64,000 bases of DNA from Halobellus sp. MBLA0158 (GCF_041477585.1 NZ_JBGNYA010000001.1:2232001-2296000); one strand, 5' to 3'. Numbered from the stretch's first letter, positions 41,023-50,388 are shown. The notes: a model not told the origin generated them from the sequence alone. A program made the numbers and translations.

Positions 41023-42861
41023 TCACTCGCAGAGCTCGGGCAGGCAGGGGAAGTCGTCGGGGTTCTCACACGGCGAGGAGCCCTCGGGCCACTGCGGCGT
41101 CAGGTCCTTGTCCGGCGGGTAGTGGAGCCGGCCCTGATTGTCCCAGCCCCAGCCCGCGTCGCTGAGGATCTGCCGCGCACGCTCGCGGTTCGCCGTCGGC
41201 GAGTCCGCGATCCGCGTGAGCGGGTCGTTGCTGTCGGGCCGCCACGGGTGCGCCTTGCCCAGGAGCGAGGAGTGCAGTTCGGGCTCGCCGTCGCCGCCGT
41301 TGAGGAACTGGTCGATCAGCGTGCGGTTGATCGACTGGGAGACGGCGTGGCGGAACTCGGGGAACATCGTCGGCGCGAAGGAGTGCTGGGAGCGGAGCTC
41401 GTAGGAGACGAAGGAGTTCGAGCTCACGACGCGGACGTTGTCGCCGAGGGCCTCGCTCACCTGATTTTGGGTCTCGTTGGAGATGTTCAAGATCAGATTG
41501 AGCGAGCCCTCCTCGAAGGCCCGGCGGGCGCTCTGGTTGTCCTGGAAGCCCCGGTAGGTGAGGTTGCCCTGGACGTCGATGAAGTGGTCCTCGTAGGGCT
41601 CCATCGCGAGGAGCTGGCGGGGCTGGAAGTCGGTGACCTGGTACGGCCCGGAGCCGACGATCTCGTCGAGGTCCGGGTCCGTCGGGTTGTCCTCGGCGCC
41701 CGCGTCGACCCAGACGTCCTGGGGGAGCACGCCGCTCCAGACCGGGACGAAACCGGGGAGCCACCCGGGCTGGGAGTTCTCCATCGTGACCTCCAGGGTC
41801 GTCTCGTCGACCGCGGTGATCGACTCGTAGGGGTAGCTCGCGACGGGCGGGAACTGCGCGGCGTTCTCGTCGAGGAACTCCAGGGTCCACTTGGCGTCCT
41901 GTGCGGTGACGGGCTCGCCGTTGTGGAAGGTCGCCTCTTCGTTGAGCTGGAAGGTGAACGTCTGGTACTGGTCCTCGACCGTCCAGTCGGTCGCGATCCC
42001 CGGGCGCAGTTCGTAGTTCTTGTCGCGGATGACCAGGGGGAGATAGACCGTGCCGTTCCACGGCGTCGACGGGCGACCGGCCATATAGGCGACGCTCGGC
42101 ATATTGCCGGGCGTCATACTGGAGACGATGCCGTCGGCGCCGCCCCGCGGCGAGGTGTTCCAGAGCCACTCGGGGTTCCGCGTGTTGGGGCCCGCTTCGC
42201 CGACCTCGGCGCCGTCGAGTTGGTCGGTTCGGAACGCGCTGGCGTTCGTGACGGTGGTCAGCGTGATCGGCGTGATGTCCTCTGATGCGGACGCGACGGC
42301 CTCAGTGACGAGCTCCCGGCGCTGTTCCGGATTCGGCGCGGACTGCTGCTGGGTGACGAGCTCGGAGAACTCACAGTCGGCGTAGTTGGCGACGTTGTCG
42401 CCGCCGTTGGCGCCCGCGTTGCGGATGTGGTAGGGGACGATCATCCCGTTCGGATCGAGGTTCCGCGGGAACGGCGGCGAGAGGTCGACGTGGAGATTGA
42501 ACGTCCGGGCGTCGTTGTACGCCTCGTTCCAGAAGGTCGTGAGCTCCTTGACGTCGACGTTCATCCGGACGCCGAGGATCTCGCTCAGTTGCGTCTGGAC
42601 GTGCAGCATCGACTGCTCGATGCCCGAGGCGCCGGCGACGCCGCCGAGCGCGACCCCGTTGAACGCCGGCACCCGCTCGCCGAGTTCCTGACTGCCGCCA
42701 CCGTCCGATCCCGAGCCGTCGGAGCCGCCGGAACCGGACCCGCCGCCTCCGCCGCCACCGCCACCGCCGCAGCCGGCCAGGCCGGTCGCCGCGGTGGTCG
42801 CGAGGGCCGCGAGGTACGTTCGTCGGTCGAGACTCCCATCGTCTGGTGTGTCGTCTGTCAT
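41023..42861 (-). CDS. ABC transporter solute-binding lipoprotein, dipeptide type (DppA-like)
   Basis: 612 residues. Tat lipoprotein signal LDRRTYLAALATTAATGLAGC followed by a run of glycines and Ser/Gly linker. The mature part is a family 5 (SBP_bac_5) protein: PSTPWNGTVYLPLV, AKWTLEFLDENAAQFP and the late RERARQILSDAGWGWD are typical. It is the likely receptor of the DppC-DppDF-DppB transporter encoded further along the same strand. The substrate may be a peptide or another oligomeric or charged compound. The TATA-like TATTATAGATA lies about 100 bases upstream, implying a leader. Confidence 0.9.
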   Translation of the reverse strand: MTDDTPDDGSLDRRTYLAALATTAATGLAGCGGGGGGGGGGSGSGGSDGSGSDGGGSQELGERVPAFNGVALGGVAGASGIEQSMLHVQTQLSEILGVRMNVDVKELTTFWNEAYNDARTFNLHVDLSPPFPRNLDPNGMIVPYHIRNAGANGGDNVANYADCEFSELVTQQQSAPNPEQRRELVTEAVASASEDITPITLTTVTNASAFRTDQLDGAEVGEAGPNTRNPEWLWNTSPRGGADGIVSSMTPGNMPSVAYMAGRPSTPWNGTVYLPLVIRDKNYELRPGIATDWTVEDQYQTFTFQLNEEATFHNGEPVTAQDAKWTLEFLDENAAQFPPVASYPYESITAVDETTLEVTMENSQPGWLPGFVPVWSGVLPQDVWVDAGAEDNPTDPDLDEIVGSGPYQVTDFQPRQLLAMEPYEDHFIDVQGNLTYRGFQDNQSARRAFEEGSLNLILNISNETQNQVSEALGDNVRVVSSNSFVSYELRSQHSFAPTMFPEFRHAVSQSINRTLIDQFLNGGDGEPELHSSLLGKAHPWRPDSNDPLTRIADSPTANRERARQILSDAGWGWDNQGRLHYPPDKDLTPQWPEGSSPCENPDDFPCLPELCE

Positions 42862-43030
42862 TGTATCACCGAGTTTACTGCGTCAGGATCTCCCGCGTGA
42901 TGCACCCCGTACACCGCCGAAAGCGGGGTGGTATCTTCGGACCCCTTGGCCGGGGTTCTATATCTATAATAATAAATCCTTGGTATAGGGAGAACGCTGT
43001 ATGGCTCCCCAACGGAGGGGATATCCGCCG

Positions 43031-43951
43031 TCACTCGCCGTGCCGGGCGATGTACTCCTTCGCCGCGGTGATCGCCGTGGTGCCGTCGCCGACCGCGGCG
43101 GCGATCTCGAGGGGGCTGTCCTGGCGGGCGTCGCCGGCGGCGTAGATGCCCGGCGCGCTCGACTCCATCCGGTGGTCGACGACGATTCGCCCCTCGTCGT
43201 CGAGGTCGACGGTCCCCTCCAGGAAGCCGGTGTTCGGGACGCAGCCGACGTTGACGTTGAGGCCGCCCAGCTCCAGCCTCTCGGTCTCGCTCGAGCCGCC
43301 GCGCTCGACCTCGACGCCGGTCAGGAGGCCGTCCTCGCCGACGACTTCGGTGACGGTCGTGTCGGTCCGCACCTCGATGTCGGGGTGGGATGTCACCTCG
43401 TCGACGAGCGTGTCGTCGCCGTCGAGCTCCGGCTTCGAGTCGACGAGAAGCACCTCCGAGGCGTACTCGGTCAGGAACACGGCGTCGATGAGCGCGTGGT
43501 TCCGGCCGCCGACGACCGCGATCCGCTCGTCGCGGTACAGCGGGCCGTCGCAGGCCGCACAGTGGAAGACGCCGCGGCCCTCGTACTCCTCCTCGCTGGG
43601 GACGCCGAGGCGCTGTTCGGTCCCGCCGGGCGCGAGGATGACGGCGGTCGCCTCGTACTCGTTGCCCCCGGTGTGGAGGACGTGCGGCTCGCCCGGTTCG
43701 ATCCGCTCGACGGTCTCCAGTTGGACCTCGGGGTCGTACGCCTCCGCGGCCTCGACCATCTTGCCGCGGAGCTCCGTCCCGGAGATGCCGTCGGGGAAGC
43801 CGGGATACGACCGGACCTCGTGGCGGTTGACCAGGTCGCCGCCGATGGACTCGCGCTCGAAGAACAGGACGTCGAGACCGCTCCGGCCCGCGTAGGCGCC
43901 TGCGGTCAGTCCGGCCGGTCCGGTCCCGACGATGATGAGATCGTGTGTCAC
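43031..43951 (-). CDS. Thioredoxin-reductase-like NAD(P)/FAD oxidoreductase
   Basis: 306 residues, TrxB length. FAD motif IIVGTGPAGLTAGAYAGRSG at the N-terminus, redox-active pair CAACD (about residue 135), NADPH-binding IAVVGGRNHALIDAVFLTEYA (here GGRNHA in place of the usual GGGDSA) and the closing FAD motif GIYAAGDARQDSP. It should reduce a thioredoxin-like protein; the altered NAD(P)H loop may change coenzyme preference. The gene is divergent from the zinc alcohol dehydrogenase gene. The CEPC thioredoxin-like protein at 38.6 kb is a possible partner. Confidence 0.88.
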   Translation of the reverse strand: MTHDLIIVGTGPAGLTAGAYAGRSGLDVLFFERESIGGDLVNRHEVRSYPGFPDGISGTELRGKMVEAAEAYDPEVQLETVERIEPGEPHVLHTGGNEYEATAVILAPGGTEQRLGVPSEEEYEGRGVFHCAACDGPLYRDERIAVVGGRNHALIDAVFLTEYASEVLLVDSKPELDGDDTLVDEVTSHPDIEVRTDTTVTEVVGEDGLLTGVEVERGGSSETERLELGGLNVNVGCVPNTGFLEGTVDLDDEGRIVVDHRMESSAPGIYAAGDARQDSPLEIAAAVGDGTTAITAAKEYIARHGE

Positions 43952-44075
43952 GGGTACTACCGGGATTCTGCCAGGGCGTTGAAAAAGGTTTCTACGAGCC
44001 GATTCGATCGTGAAGGCGTGCGACCCGATCGGTCCGACCAGTACCCTTAATAATAATTGGTATGGATTGCCAGCC

Positions 44076-45113
44076 GTGAAAGCAGCCAGACTCTACGGTG
44101 AGGAAGACATCCGTATCGACGACGTGGAGGCGCCGACGCCGGGGCCCGGAGAGGTCCTCGTGGACGTCGCGGCCTGCGGGATCTGCGGCTCGGACCTGCA
44201 CTTCTACCAGCACCCCGACGACTTCTTCGACGACGAGGACCTCCCGCTGACGCTCGGCCACGAGATCGGCGGGACGATCGCCGAGACCGGCGAGGGCGTC
44301 GACATCGAAGTCGGCACCGAAGTCGTCCTCGGCCCCCACACCCCCTGCGGCGAGTGCTGGTGCTGCGAGGAGGGCAAGTACAACCTCTGTCGCGACCTGA
44401 ACGCGACGTCGGCCCGCCCCGGCGGCTACGCCGAGCAGGTCGTCGAGAGCGCCGACAACGCGGTCCCTCTCCCCGAAAATGTCTCCCCCGAGGACGCCGC
44501 GATCGCCCAGCCGGTCAGCGTCGGCCTCCACGCGGTCCGCCAGTCCCCGCTCGGCATCGGCGACAGCGTCGCCGTCGTCGGCGCGGGGCCCATCGGCCTC
44601 GGCGCGATCCGCTCGGCGAAGGCGGCCGGCGCGGGACCGATCTACGTCTCCGAGCCCCAGGACTCGCGCCGCGAGGTGGCCGCGGAGTTCGGCGCGGACG
44701 TCCTCGTCGATCCGAGCGAGGAGGACGCCGTCGAGCGGATCCGCGAGGAGACGGGCCGCGGCGTCGACGTCGCCTTCGAGGCCGTCGGCCACGAGAACAC
44801 GCTGCGTCAGGCCGTGGAATCGACCCGCGCGGACGGCCACACCACGGTGATCGGCGTGTTCAGCGACTCGGTCGAGTTCGAGCCGCAACTGCTCGTCCAG
44901 GACCAGCGGACGGTCGGCGGGTCGACCTCGCACCTTCTCGGGCCGCGCCTGACCGAGGAGTACGGCGTGGTGATCCGCCAGCTCGAACGCGGCGACCTCG
45001 ACGCCGACCGCTACGTCACCTCGCGGATCGGCCTCGACGACGTCGTTTCCGACGGCTTCGAGGCGCTCCTGGCCGACGACAGCGACGAGCGGAAGATCCT
45101 CGTCTGTCCGTAG
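44076..45113 (+). CDS. Zinc-dependent medium-chain alcohol dehydrogenase
   Basis: 345 residues from a GTG (reading KAARLYGEEDI after the initiator). This GTG is 25 bases after the TATA-like CTTAATAATAA, the ideal leaderless spacing. Catalytic zinc ligands: CGICGSDLH (Cys and following) and GHEIGG; structural zinc cysteines CGECWCCEEGKYNLC. NAD-binding VAVVGAGPIGLGAIRSAKAAG. It is of the threonine/sorbitol/butanediol dehydrogenase type and oxidises a secondary alcohol or polyol. It stands alone in direction between the TrxB-like gene and the UGSC-partner gene. Confidence 0.9.
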   Translation: MKAARLYGEEDIRIDDVEAPTPGPGEVLVDVAACGICGSDLHFYQHPDDFFDDEDLPLTLGHEIGGTIAETGEGVDIEVGTEVVLGPHTPCGECWCCEEGKYNLCRDLNATSARPGGYAEQVVESADNAVPLPENVSPEDAAIAQPVSVGLHAVRQSPLGIGDSVAVVGAGPIGLGAIRSAKAAGAGPIYVSEPQDSRREVAAEFGADVLVDPSEEDAVERIREETGRGVDVAFEAVGHENTLRQAVESTRADGHTTVIGVFSDSVEFEPQLLVQDQRTVGGSTSHLLGPRLTEEYGVVIRQLERGDLDADRYVTSRIGLDDVVSDGFEALLADDSDERKILVCP

Positions 45114-45155
45114 CCGAGTCCCGTCGCGAACGCGGAAAGAATCGGTAGAATCGGC

Positions 45156-45182
45156 GATTTCGACGATTTCGACGATTTCGAC
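45156..45182. repeat. Three tandem copies of GATTTCGAC
   Basis: Three perfect 9-bp copies in the spacer between convergent genes. Too short and isolated to assign a role; the T-runs may help termination. Confidence 0.7.
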
Positions 45183-45191
45183 GACGACCGA

Positions 45192-46280
45192 TTACTCGTA
45201 GAAGCCCTCGGTGGGCACCCAGTTCCGCTCGACGTCGCCGGAGTACTCCTCCAGAAGGGACTCCCAGTTGTCGGGGAAGCGGATCTTCTTCGTGACCGGG
45301 CCGCCGATCGACGTCCCGATGATGGCGTTGACCCGGCCGGGGCCGCCGATGGTGGCGATCTTCACCGCGTCGACGTCCTGGTACTGCTTGATCTGCCGCG
45401 GCGGGATCCCGTCGCCGTCGTCGTAGGAGCGCTTGTACTCGTTGAGCGTGTGATGGGAGTTCTCGACGAGGTACTCCTTGATCTCGTCTTTGCTCAGGTC
45501 TTCTTTTTCCAGCTCCTCGGCGTTGTAGGGGTTGATCGCGTGAGTGATCGTCGCGTTCAGATCCTCGCCCGAACTGGCGCGCATCGAGTCGGGCGTGTTC
45601 CGGATCATCCCGCGCAGGACGTGTTCGGCCTCGTTCTCGCTGGGGAACCACTGGACCCAGCCGTTGGGGCCGGCCAGCGAAATGGTGCTGTCCTCCTCCT
45701 CGTAGCCGTGGGTGACGTGGTAGGGCTCCCAGGGGCTGGCCTCCTCGTTCTCGCCGGCGAGCATATAGAACTTCCCGGGGTTGCCCATCACGCCCATGTC
45801 CTTCTCGCCGGGGTAGATCTTCGCCGTGTTGCGGTAGGCCATCCCCAGGGCGCGAGCGATCGTCTGGTTCGCGTGGAAGCTCGGGCCGAACGCGCCCGAT
45901 CCGCTCTCGATGTCGAGCATCTCCCGGACGGGCCCGTTGACGATCCACTGGTAGGCCCAGGAGGCCGTCGATACGGAGAACTGGATCGAGTTCGAGTCGG
46001 GATCCGCCAGCGCGCGAACGCCCGCTTCGAGGACGGGCATATACGTGGGGAGACAGCCCGCCATCACGGCGTTGGCGGCGAGCTTCTCCACGGTGAGGGC
46101 GTTCCCGTTGTTGCCGAGGCGACCGACGACGTCGTCGCGGGGGCGGTCGATCCCGCGGAGCATCTCCTCGACGCGCTCGTCGGTCGGCGGGATGACGGGG
46201 AGCCCGTCGGTCATCCCCTCGCGGTACAGCGACTTGTTGATCTCGTCTAACGACTGCTCGGGGGCTTCGTTGTCGGACAT
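45192..46280 (-). CDS. Conserved UGSC-partner protein A, function unknown
   Basis: 362 residues, no signal or membrane segments. I do not recognise a characterised fold. Conserved-looking features are DGLPVIPPT (residues 25-33), NAVMAGCLPTYMPV with Cys76, SGSGAFGPSFHANQT and the C-terminal GGPGRVNAIIGTSIGGPVTKKIRFP, also present in a paralogue at 56.2 kb that matches over almost the whole length. It starts 17 bases after the UGSC gene on the same strand, so the two form an operon and probably a complex or consecutive enzyme steps. Neighbouring CoA ligase, alcohol and aldehyde oxidoreductases suggest a catabolic role. Confidence 0.7.
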   Translation of the reverse strand: MSDNEAPEQSLDEINKSLYREGMTDGLPVIPPTDERVEEMLRGIDRPRDDVVGRLGNNGNALTVEKLAANAVMAGCLPTYMPVLEAGVRALADPDSNSIQFSVSTASWAYQWIVNGPVREMLDIESGSGAFGPSFHANQTIARALGMAYRNTAKIYPGEKDMGVMGNPGKFYMLAGENEEASPWEPYHVTHGYEEEDSTISLAGPNGWVQWFPSENEAEHVLRGMIRNTPDSMRASSGEDLNATITHAINPYNAEELEKEDLSKDEIKEYLVENSHHTLNEYKRSYDDGDGIPPRQIKQYQDVDAVKIATIGGPGRVNAIIGTSIGGPVTKKIRFPDNWESLLEEYSGDVERNWVPTEGFYE

Positions 46281-46297
46281 AAATCGGAGAGAAGGCC

Positions 46298-46867
46298 TTA
46301 CTGCGGCACCGGGTCGGCGCGTTCCTTGTCGTTCAGTTCGCGGGTGAGCTCGTCGACGATGCCGTCGACGACCTCTTCTGTGACCTCCTCGCGCACGCGG
46401 TCGAGGTCGGTCGTCTCACAGCGCACGGGCGTCTTCTTGTAGCGCAGGGGTCGGCCGCGCTCGATCGCGTTCGACTGGTAGTCGAGCTCGAAGCCCTCGT
46501 CGATCAGGCCGACGCCGGGCGTGCCGGCGTCCTCGATGAGCTCGACGCCCCACGCGAGGAACTTCGTACAGGAGCCGCAGTCGCCGATGGCGCCGATCGC
46601 GGTGTCGACTCCGGCGGCCCACTCCTTGACGGCGTCCTGCTCGTCGTCGTTCTTGATCTGATTGAGGTGCTCGACGTGGTACCACGTGAACTCGGCGTCG
46701 GGGTAGCGCGCTTCCAGTTTCTCCTTGACGGCCGTGAGAAGCGGCTCCGCGGCCGGCTTGCCGTTGTCGTAGAGGCCGATGGTCTTGCCGTCGAGCGAGT
46801 CGACGCGGGGGACGAGCGGCTGCTGTTCGGTGTCTTCGGTGTCCGAACCGGGTGTGATGAGTCCCAT
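46298..46867 (-). CDS. UGSC-family protein, cysteine (CGSC) form
   Basis: 189 residues from MGLITPGSDTE; the ATG is 28 bases after a TATA-like ACTATATGT (this strand), and an in-frame TTG two codons earlier is rejected. The diagnostic motif is GDCGSCTKF, CGSC at residues 97-100, where selenoprotein members of the family have selenocysteine in the first position. The surrounding fold (TIGLYDNGKP at the start, AIGAIGDCGSC in the middle) looks like a Rossmann-type domain. A redox or thiol-transfer reaction is suggested by the motif but the biochemical function is not known to me. Partner gene A follows 17 bases downstream. Confidence 0.75.
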   Translation of the reverse strand: MGLITPGSDTEDTEQQPLVPRVDSLDGKTIGLYDNGKPAAEPLLTAVKEKLEARYPDAEFTWYHVEHLNQIKNDDEQDAVKEWAAGVDTAIGAIGDCGSCTKFLAWGVELIEDAGTPGVGLIDEGFELDYQSNAIERGRPLRYKKTPVRCETTDLDRVREEVTEEVVDGIVDELTRELNDKERADPVPQ

Positions 46868-47013
46868 AGGCAATGTAACATTCTACCACGACATATAGTT
46901 TGGGTTGGCGGGTCCACGAGGGCCGAAGAGAGGAGGTTCGTCGGCTCCCGGCGGCGGCAACGAGCCCGCTATCCGTTATGTTAAAATATGTGGTTCTCAA
47001 AGCGCAACCCAGT

Positions 47014-48348
47014 ATGGCGGATGTCTACGATCCGATCGAAACGCGGCCGTGGGAGGAGGTGCGCGCCGAGCACGAGCGCATCCTTCCCGAGCAGATCGAC
47101 TACCTCCGGGAGAACTCCGATTTCTACCGTCGCCGGTTCCGCGAGTGGGACGTCGACCCCGACGACCTGACGACCCTCGACGCGCTCAGCGAGGTGCCGT
47201 TCACGACGAAGCAGGACGAGCGCGACTCCCAGACCGACACCGTTCCGGCCAAGCCGCTCGGCGAGCACCAGGCCGCGCCGAAGTCCGCGCTCAACCGGAC
47301 GATCTCCTCGTCGGGCACGACGGGCAAGCCCACCTACTTCGGGCTCACCGCCCAGGACCGACGCAACTGGAACACCGTCCAGAAGCGCTCGTTCTACACC
47401 GTCGGCGTCCGGCCGGAGGACACCGTCCTCTTCGGCGCGGGCCAGACGATGATCACCGGCGGGACGCCGTACTTCGAGACCCTGACGAAGCTCGGGGCGA
47501 ACGTGGTGCCCGCCGGCGGCGAGAGCACGGAGCGCCTGCTCTCCGTCGCGCTCGACGTCGAGCCGGACATCCTCTGGACGACCACCTCCCACATCCGCTA
47601 CCTCTCGGAGAACGCCGAAGACGCCGTCGGCGTCGCGCCCGGCGACTTCGGCATCACGAAGGTTATCGGCGGCGCCGCGCCGGGCATCGCCAACCCCGAG
47701 ATCCGCGCGGAGTTCTACGACATCTGGAACGCGGACCTCGTCCGCGAGGCGATGGGCCTCGGCGACGTCCTCGGGAGTATGTGGGCCGAATGCGAGGAGG
47801 AAAACGGGATGCACTTCCACGCGCAGGGGTTCGTCCACCCCGAGCTGATCGACCCCGAGACCGAGGCGGTGAAGCCGTTCGAGGCCGGCGCCGAGGGCGA
47901 ACTCGTCTACACCCACCTGCGCCGCGAGGCGACGCCGCTGCTCCGCTTCCGCTCGGGCGACTACGTGAAGGTGATCGACACCGAGTGCTCCTGCGGGCGG
48001 ACCGCTCCGAAGATCCGCGTCGTCGGCCGCGCCGACGACATGCTCATCTACAAGGGGATGAACGTCTTCCCCTCGGCGATCCGCGACGTCATCTCCGACG
48101 TCGAGGACGTGGCCCCGCGGCTCCGCGTGGTCCTCCCCGAGGAGGGCAAGGTGAACTTCGAGGAGCCGATCCCGATCGAGATCGCCCGCGAACCGGACAG
48201 CGACCGCGACGAGGCCGCGCTGGTCGACGAAGTCATCACCGAGGTCCGCGCGCAACTGAAGGCGCGGGTCGACCCCACTGTCGTCGACGTCGACGACCTG
48301 CCCGCCGGGGAGTACAAGACCAAGCTCATCGAAGAGCGCGACGGGTAA
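47014..48348 (+). CDS. PaaK-type CoA ligase (phenylacetate-CoA ligase family)
   Basis: 444 residues, the size of PaaK rather than of longer acyl-CoA ligases. The ATG at MADVYDPIETRPWEE is 29 bases after a TATA-like TTAAAATA. Motifs: NRTISSSGTTGKPTYFG (nucleotide loop, about 98), the Cys-rich DTECSCGRTAPKIRVVGRADDMLIYKGMNVFP (located around residues 320-355), and the C-terminal GEYKTKLIEER lysine region. It activates an aryl or short carboxylic acid as CoA thioester. It is divergent from the UGSC operon, so the two may share substrate-dependent control. The exact acid is unknown. Confidence 0.88.
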   Translation: MADVYDPIETRPWEEVRAEHERILPEQIDYLRENSDFYRRRFREWDVDPDDLTTLDALSEVPFTTKQDERDSQTDTVPAKPLGEHQAAPKSALNRTISSSGTTGKPTYFGLTAQDRRNWNTVQKRSFYTVGVRPEDTVLFGAGQTMITGGTPYFETLTKLGANVVPAGGESTERLLSVALDVEPDILWTTTSHIRYLSENAEDAVGVAPGDFGITKVIGGAAPGIANPEIRAEFYDIWNADLVREAMGLGDVLGSMWAECEEENGMHFHAQGFVHPELIDPETEAVKPFEAGAEGELVYTHLRREATPLLRFRSGDYVKVIDTECSCGRTAPKIRVVGRADDMLIYKGMNVFPSAIRDVISDVEDVAPRLRVVLPEEGKVNFEEPIPIEIAREPDSDRDEAALVDEVITEVRAQLKARVDPTVVDVDDLPAGEYKTKLIEERDG

Positions 48349-48523
48349 GCGCGACCGCGTTCGTTTTCTCGGTTCTCGACTGCGGTTTCGACCGCGATGG
48401 TCCGCGGACGGAGTAGGGAGTCAGAAGCGGCAGCGACGACCGGCCGCGTCGCTGCCGGACGGGACGAAATCCGGCGCGAAACGCCGGAAAACGGTATGTC
48501 TCTCGTCGGCGACGGTCGAGGCG

Positions 48524-50056
48524 TTACTGGGCCTCCTTCAGCAGATCGGCGCCCTTCTCGGCGATGGCGATGGTCGGCGCGTTCGTGTTCCCGCTCGTGA
48601 TCTGCGGCATCACGGAGGCGTCGATCACGCGCAGGGAGTTCAGGCCGTGGACCCGGAGGTCGTCGTCGACGACGGCCATCTCGTCGTCGCCCATCTTCGC
48701 CGTGCAGGTCGCGTGATAGCCCGTGACGGCGTGGTTCCGGATGTACTCGGCGATCGCCTCGTCGGACTCCGCGTCGGGCCCGGGGCGGTGTTCCTCGTCG
48801 CGGATGTCAGCAAGCGCGTCGGCCTCGCCGATCTTCCGCGCCCAGCGGACGCAGGTGACGAAGTCGTCGACGTCCTTCTCGGTCGAGAGGTAGTTCGGGT
48901 CGATCTTCGGGTGGTCGAAGGGGTCGTCCGAGGTGAGGGTGAGCCGCCCCCGGCTGGTCGGCCGGAGCGGGAGCACCGTGATGGCGTAGCCGCTGCCGGG
49001 GTTCTGCGGCGAGAGGCCGGGCGCCATCCCGAACTGCATATCCGGCGCGGGGGGGTCGGGGTCCGAGCGCTTGAACGCACCGACGCTGACGCGGTCGTAG
49101 CGGCTGCCGCGACCGGCCTTGTCGGTGACGGACTCGACCTCCTCTGTGGTCTCGAAGGCGACGTCGACGCGGAGGTGGTCCTGGAGGTTGCGGCCGACGC
49201 CCGGGAGGTCGACCTTGACGTCGATGTCGTGTTCTTCGAGGTGGTCGGCGGGGCCGATCCCCGAGAGCATCAGGAGCTGGGGCGACTGGATCGCGCCCGC
49301 CGAGAGGACGACTTCGCCGTCCTCGGCGATGGCGGCCTGGTCGCTCGTCCAGCCCTTGTTGTAGACCACGCCGGTCGCGGTGTCGCCGCTGAAGGTGAGC
49401 TCGGTGACGTGCGCGCCGGTCTCGATGTGGAGGTTGTCGCGGTCGAGGATGGGCTTGATGAACGCCGCGGCGGTGCTGTGTCTGTGGCCGTCGGCGATCG
49501 TCGAGTGATAGAGGCCGACGCCGGTCTGGCGCTCCCCGTTGAAGTCCGTGTTCCGCTCGAAGCCGACCTCCTCGGCGGCCTCGATGAGCGTCTGGTCGAG
49601 GTCGTTCGGTTCCTCGCCGCGGGAGACCGTGAGCGGGCCGTCGGTGCCGTGGTACTCGGCGTCGCCCTCGGCGGTGAGGTTCTCCGAGCGCTTGAAGTAC
49701 GGGAGCAGGTCGTCGTATCCCCAGCCGTCGTTGCCGAGGTCGGCCCAGTTGTCGAAGTCGTAGGCGTGGCCGCGGACGTAGGCCATCCCGTTGATCACGG
49801 TCGATCCGCCCAGCGCCTTCCCGCGCGGCCAGGCGATCGAGCGGCCGTTCAGTCCGGGCTGGGGCTCGGTCTCGAAGCCCCAGTCGATGTCCGAACCCAG
49901 GAGATCCCACACGCGTGTGGGGTCCTTCACCGCGGTTCGGTTCTCTTCTGGGTTCCCCGATTCGAGGAGCAGCACCTCGACCGACGGGTCCTCGGTCAGC
50001 CGGTGGGCGAGGGTACAGCCGGCTGCGCCGCCGCCGACGATAATGTAGTCGTACAT
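48524..50056 (-). CDS. GMC-family FAD-dependent oxidoreductase (1)
   Basis: 510 residues. FAD motif YIIVGGGAAGCTLAHRL at the N-terminus, GMC signature PRGKALGGSTVINGMAYVRG (about 80), SAGAIQSPQLLMLSGIGP (second signature) and the C-terminal active-site His/Asn in GYHATCTAKMG and SGNTNAPTIAIAEKG. GMC enzymes oxidise primary alcohols (choline, long-chain or aryl alcohols, polyethers) to aldehydes. Start set at the ATG reading MYDYI; an in-frame GTG one codon earlier is possible. An inverted repeat (CGTAC-N6-GTACG) lies right at the start region. A second GMC gene lies 2.7 kb away. Confidence 0.9.
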   Translation of the reverse strand: MYDYIIVGGGAAGCTLAHRLTEDPSVEVLLLESGNPEENRTAVKDPTRVWDLLGSDIDWGFETEPQPGLNGRSIAWPRGKALGGSTVINGMAYVRGHAYDFDNWADLGNDGWGYDDLLPYFKRSENLTAEGDAEYHGTDGPLTVSRGEEPNDLDQTLIEAAEEVGFERNTDFNGERQTGVGLYHSTIADGHRHSTAAAFIKPILDRDNLHIETGAHVTELTFSGDTATGVVYNKGWTSDQAAIAEDGEVVLSAGAIQSPQLLMLSGIGPADHLEEHDIDVKVDLPGVGRNLQDHLRVDVAFETTEEVESVTDKAGRGSRYDRVSVGAFKRSDPDPPAPDMQFGMAPGLSPQNPGSGYAITVLPLRPTSRGRLTLTSDDPFDHPKIDPNYLSTEKDVDDFVTCVRWARKIGEADALADIRDEEHRPGPDAESDEAIAEYIRNHAVTGYHATCTAKMGDDEMAVVDDDLRVHGLNSLRVIDASVMPQITSGNTNAPTIAIAEKGADLLKEAQ

Positions 50057-50388
50057 CACGTACTATTGTGTACGAAAACTGTAACTAATACGTTTCGGAA
50101 TAGGTAACACAGACGACTCGAACGTGCAGGGTCGTCCCGCCGCTGAATCTCCGACGTTCAGGAACGACCATCAGAGTTTGACGTGGTCAAATTAGCTACT
50201 GTCCTCCTTCGACCCGGATTACGCCAACAATTTCTCGCACGAAACGTCTCAGATTTAATTCGATAAATTCGACGCGTGCGTGAGACGGTAACAAACCGTA
50301 TCCTCGCGACCCTGCGTTCAGGAATAACAGGCGTACACGAGTTATTCAAAATGGTCGTTCATTTTAGAGTGTTTGATGAGGTCAAAGA
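50057..50388. other. Intergenic spacer before GMC gene 1
   Basis: No gene seen. It holds CGTAC (50059-50063) and GTACG (50070-50074), an inverted repeat at the GMC promoter, and the direct repeat GTTCAGGAA (50156-50164 and 50316-50324) followed each time by a similar short palindromic context. Moderately AT-rich. A short leftward frame in it has no coding character. Confidence 0.5.

Noticed and set aside
42858-42914. A GTG-started short frame before the dipeptide-binding-protein gene, also ending in ATGA
   Set aside because: It starts with GTG, lies about 50 bases from the TATA-like box and has no support beyond the overlap, so it was not listed.
45156-45182. CRISPR-like or regulatory array from the three GATTTCGAC copies
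   Set aside because: Direct tandem 9-mers without spacers in a convergent intergenic gap; too short for any array.
50158-50349. A 63-codon leftward frame in the spacer before GMC gene 1
   Set aside because: Basic composition with no motif, no promoter at a suitable distance, and codon use unlike the genome.
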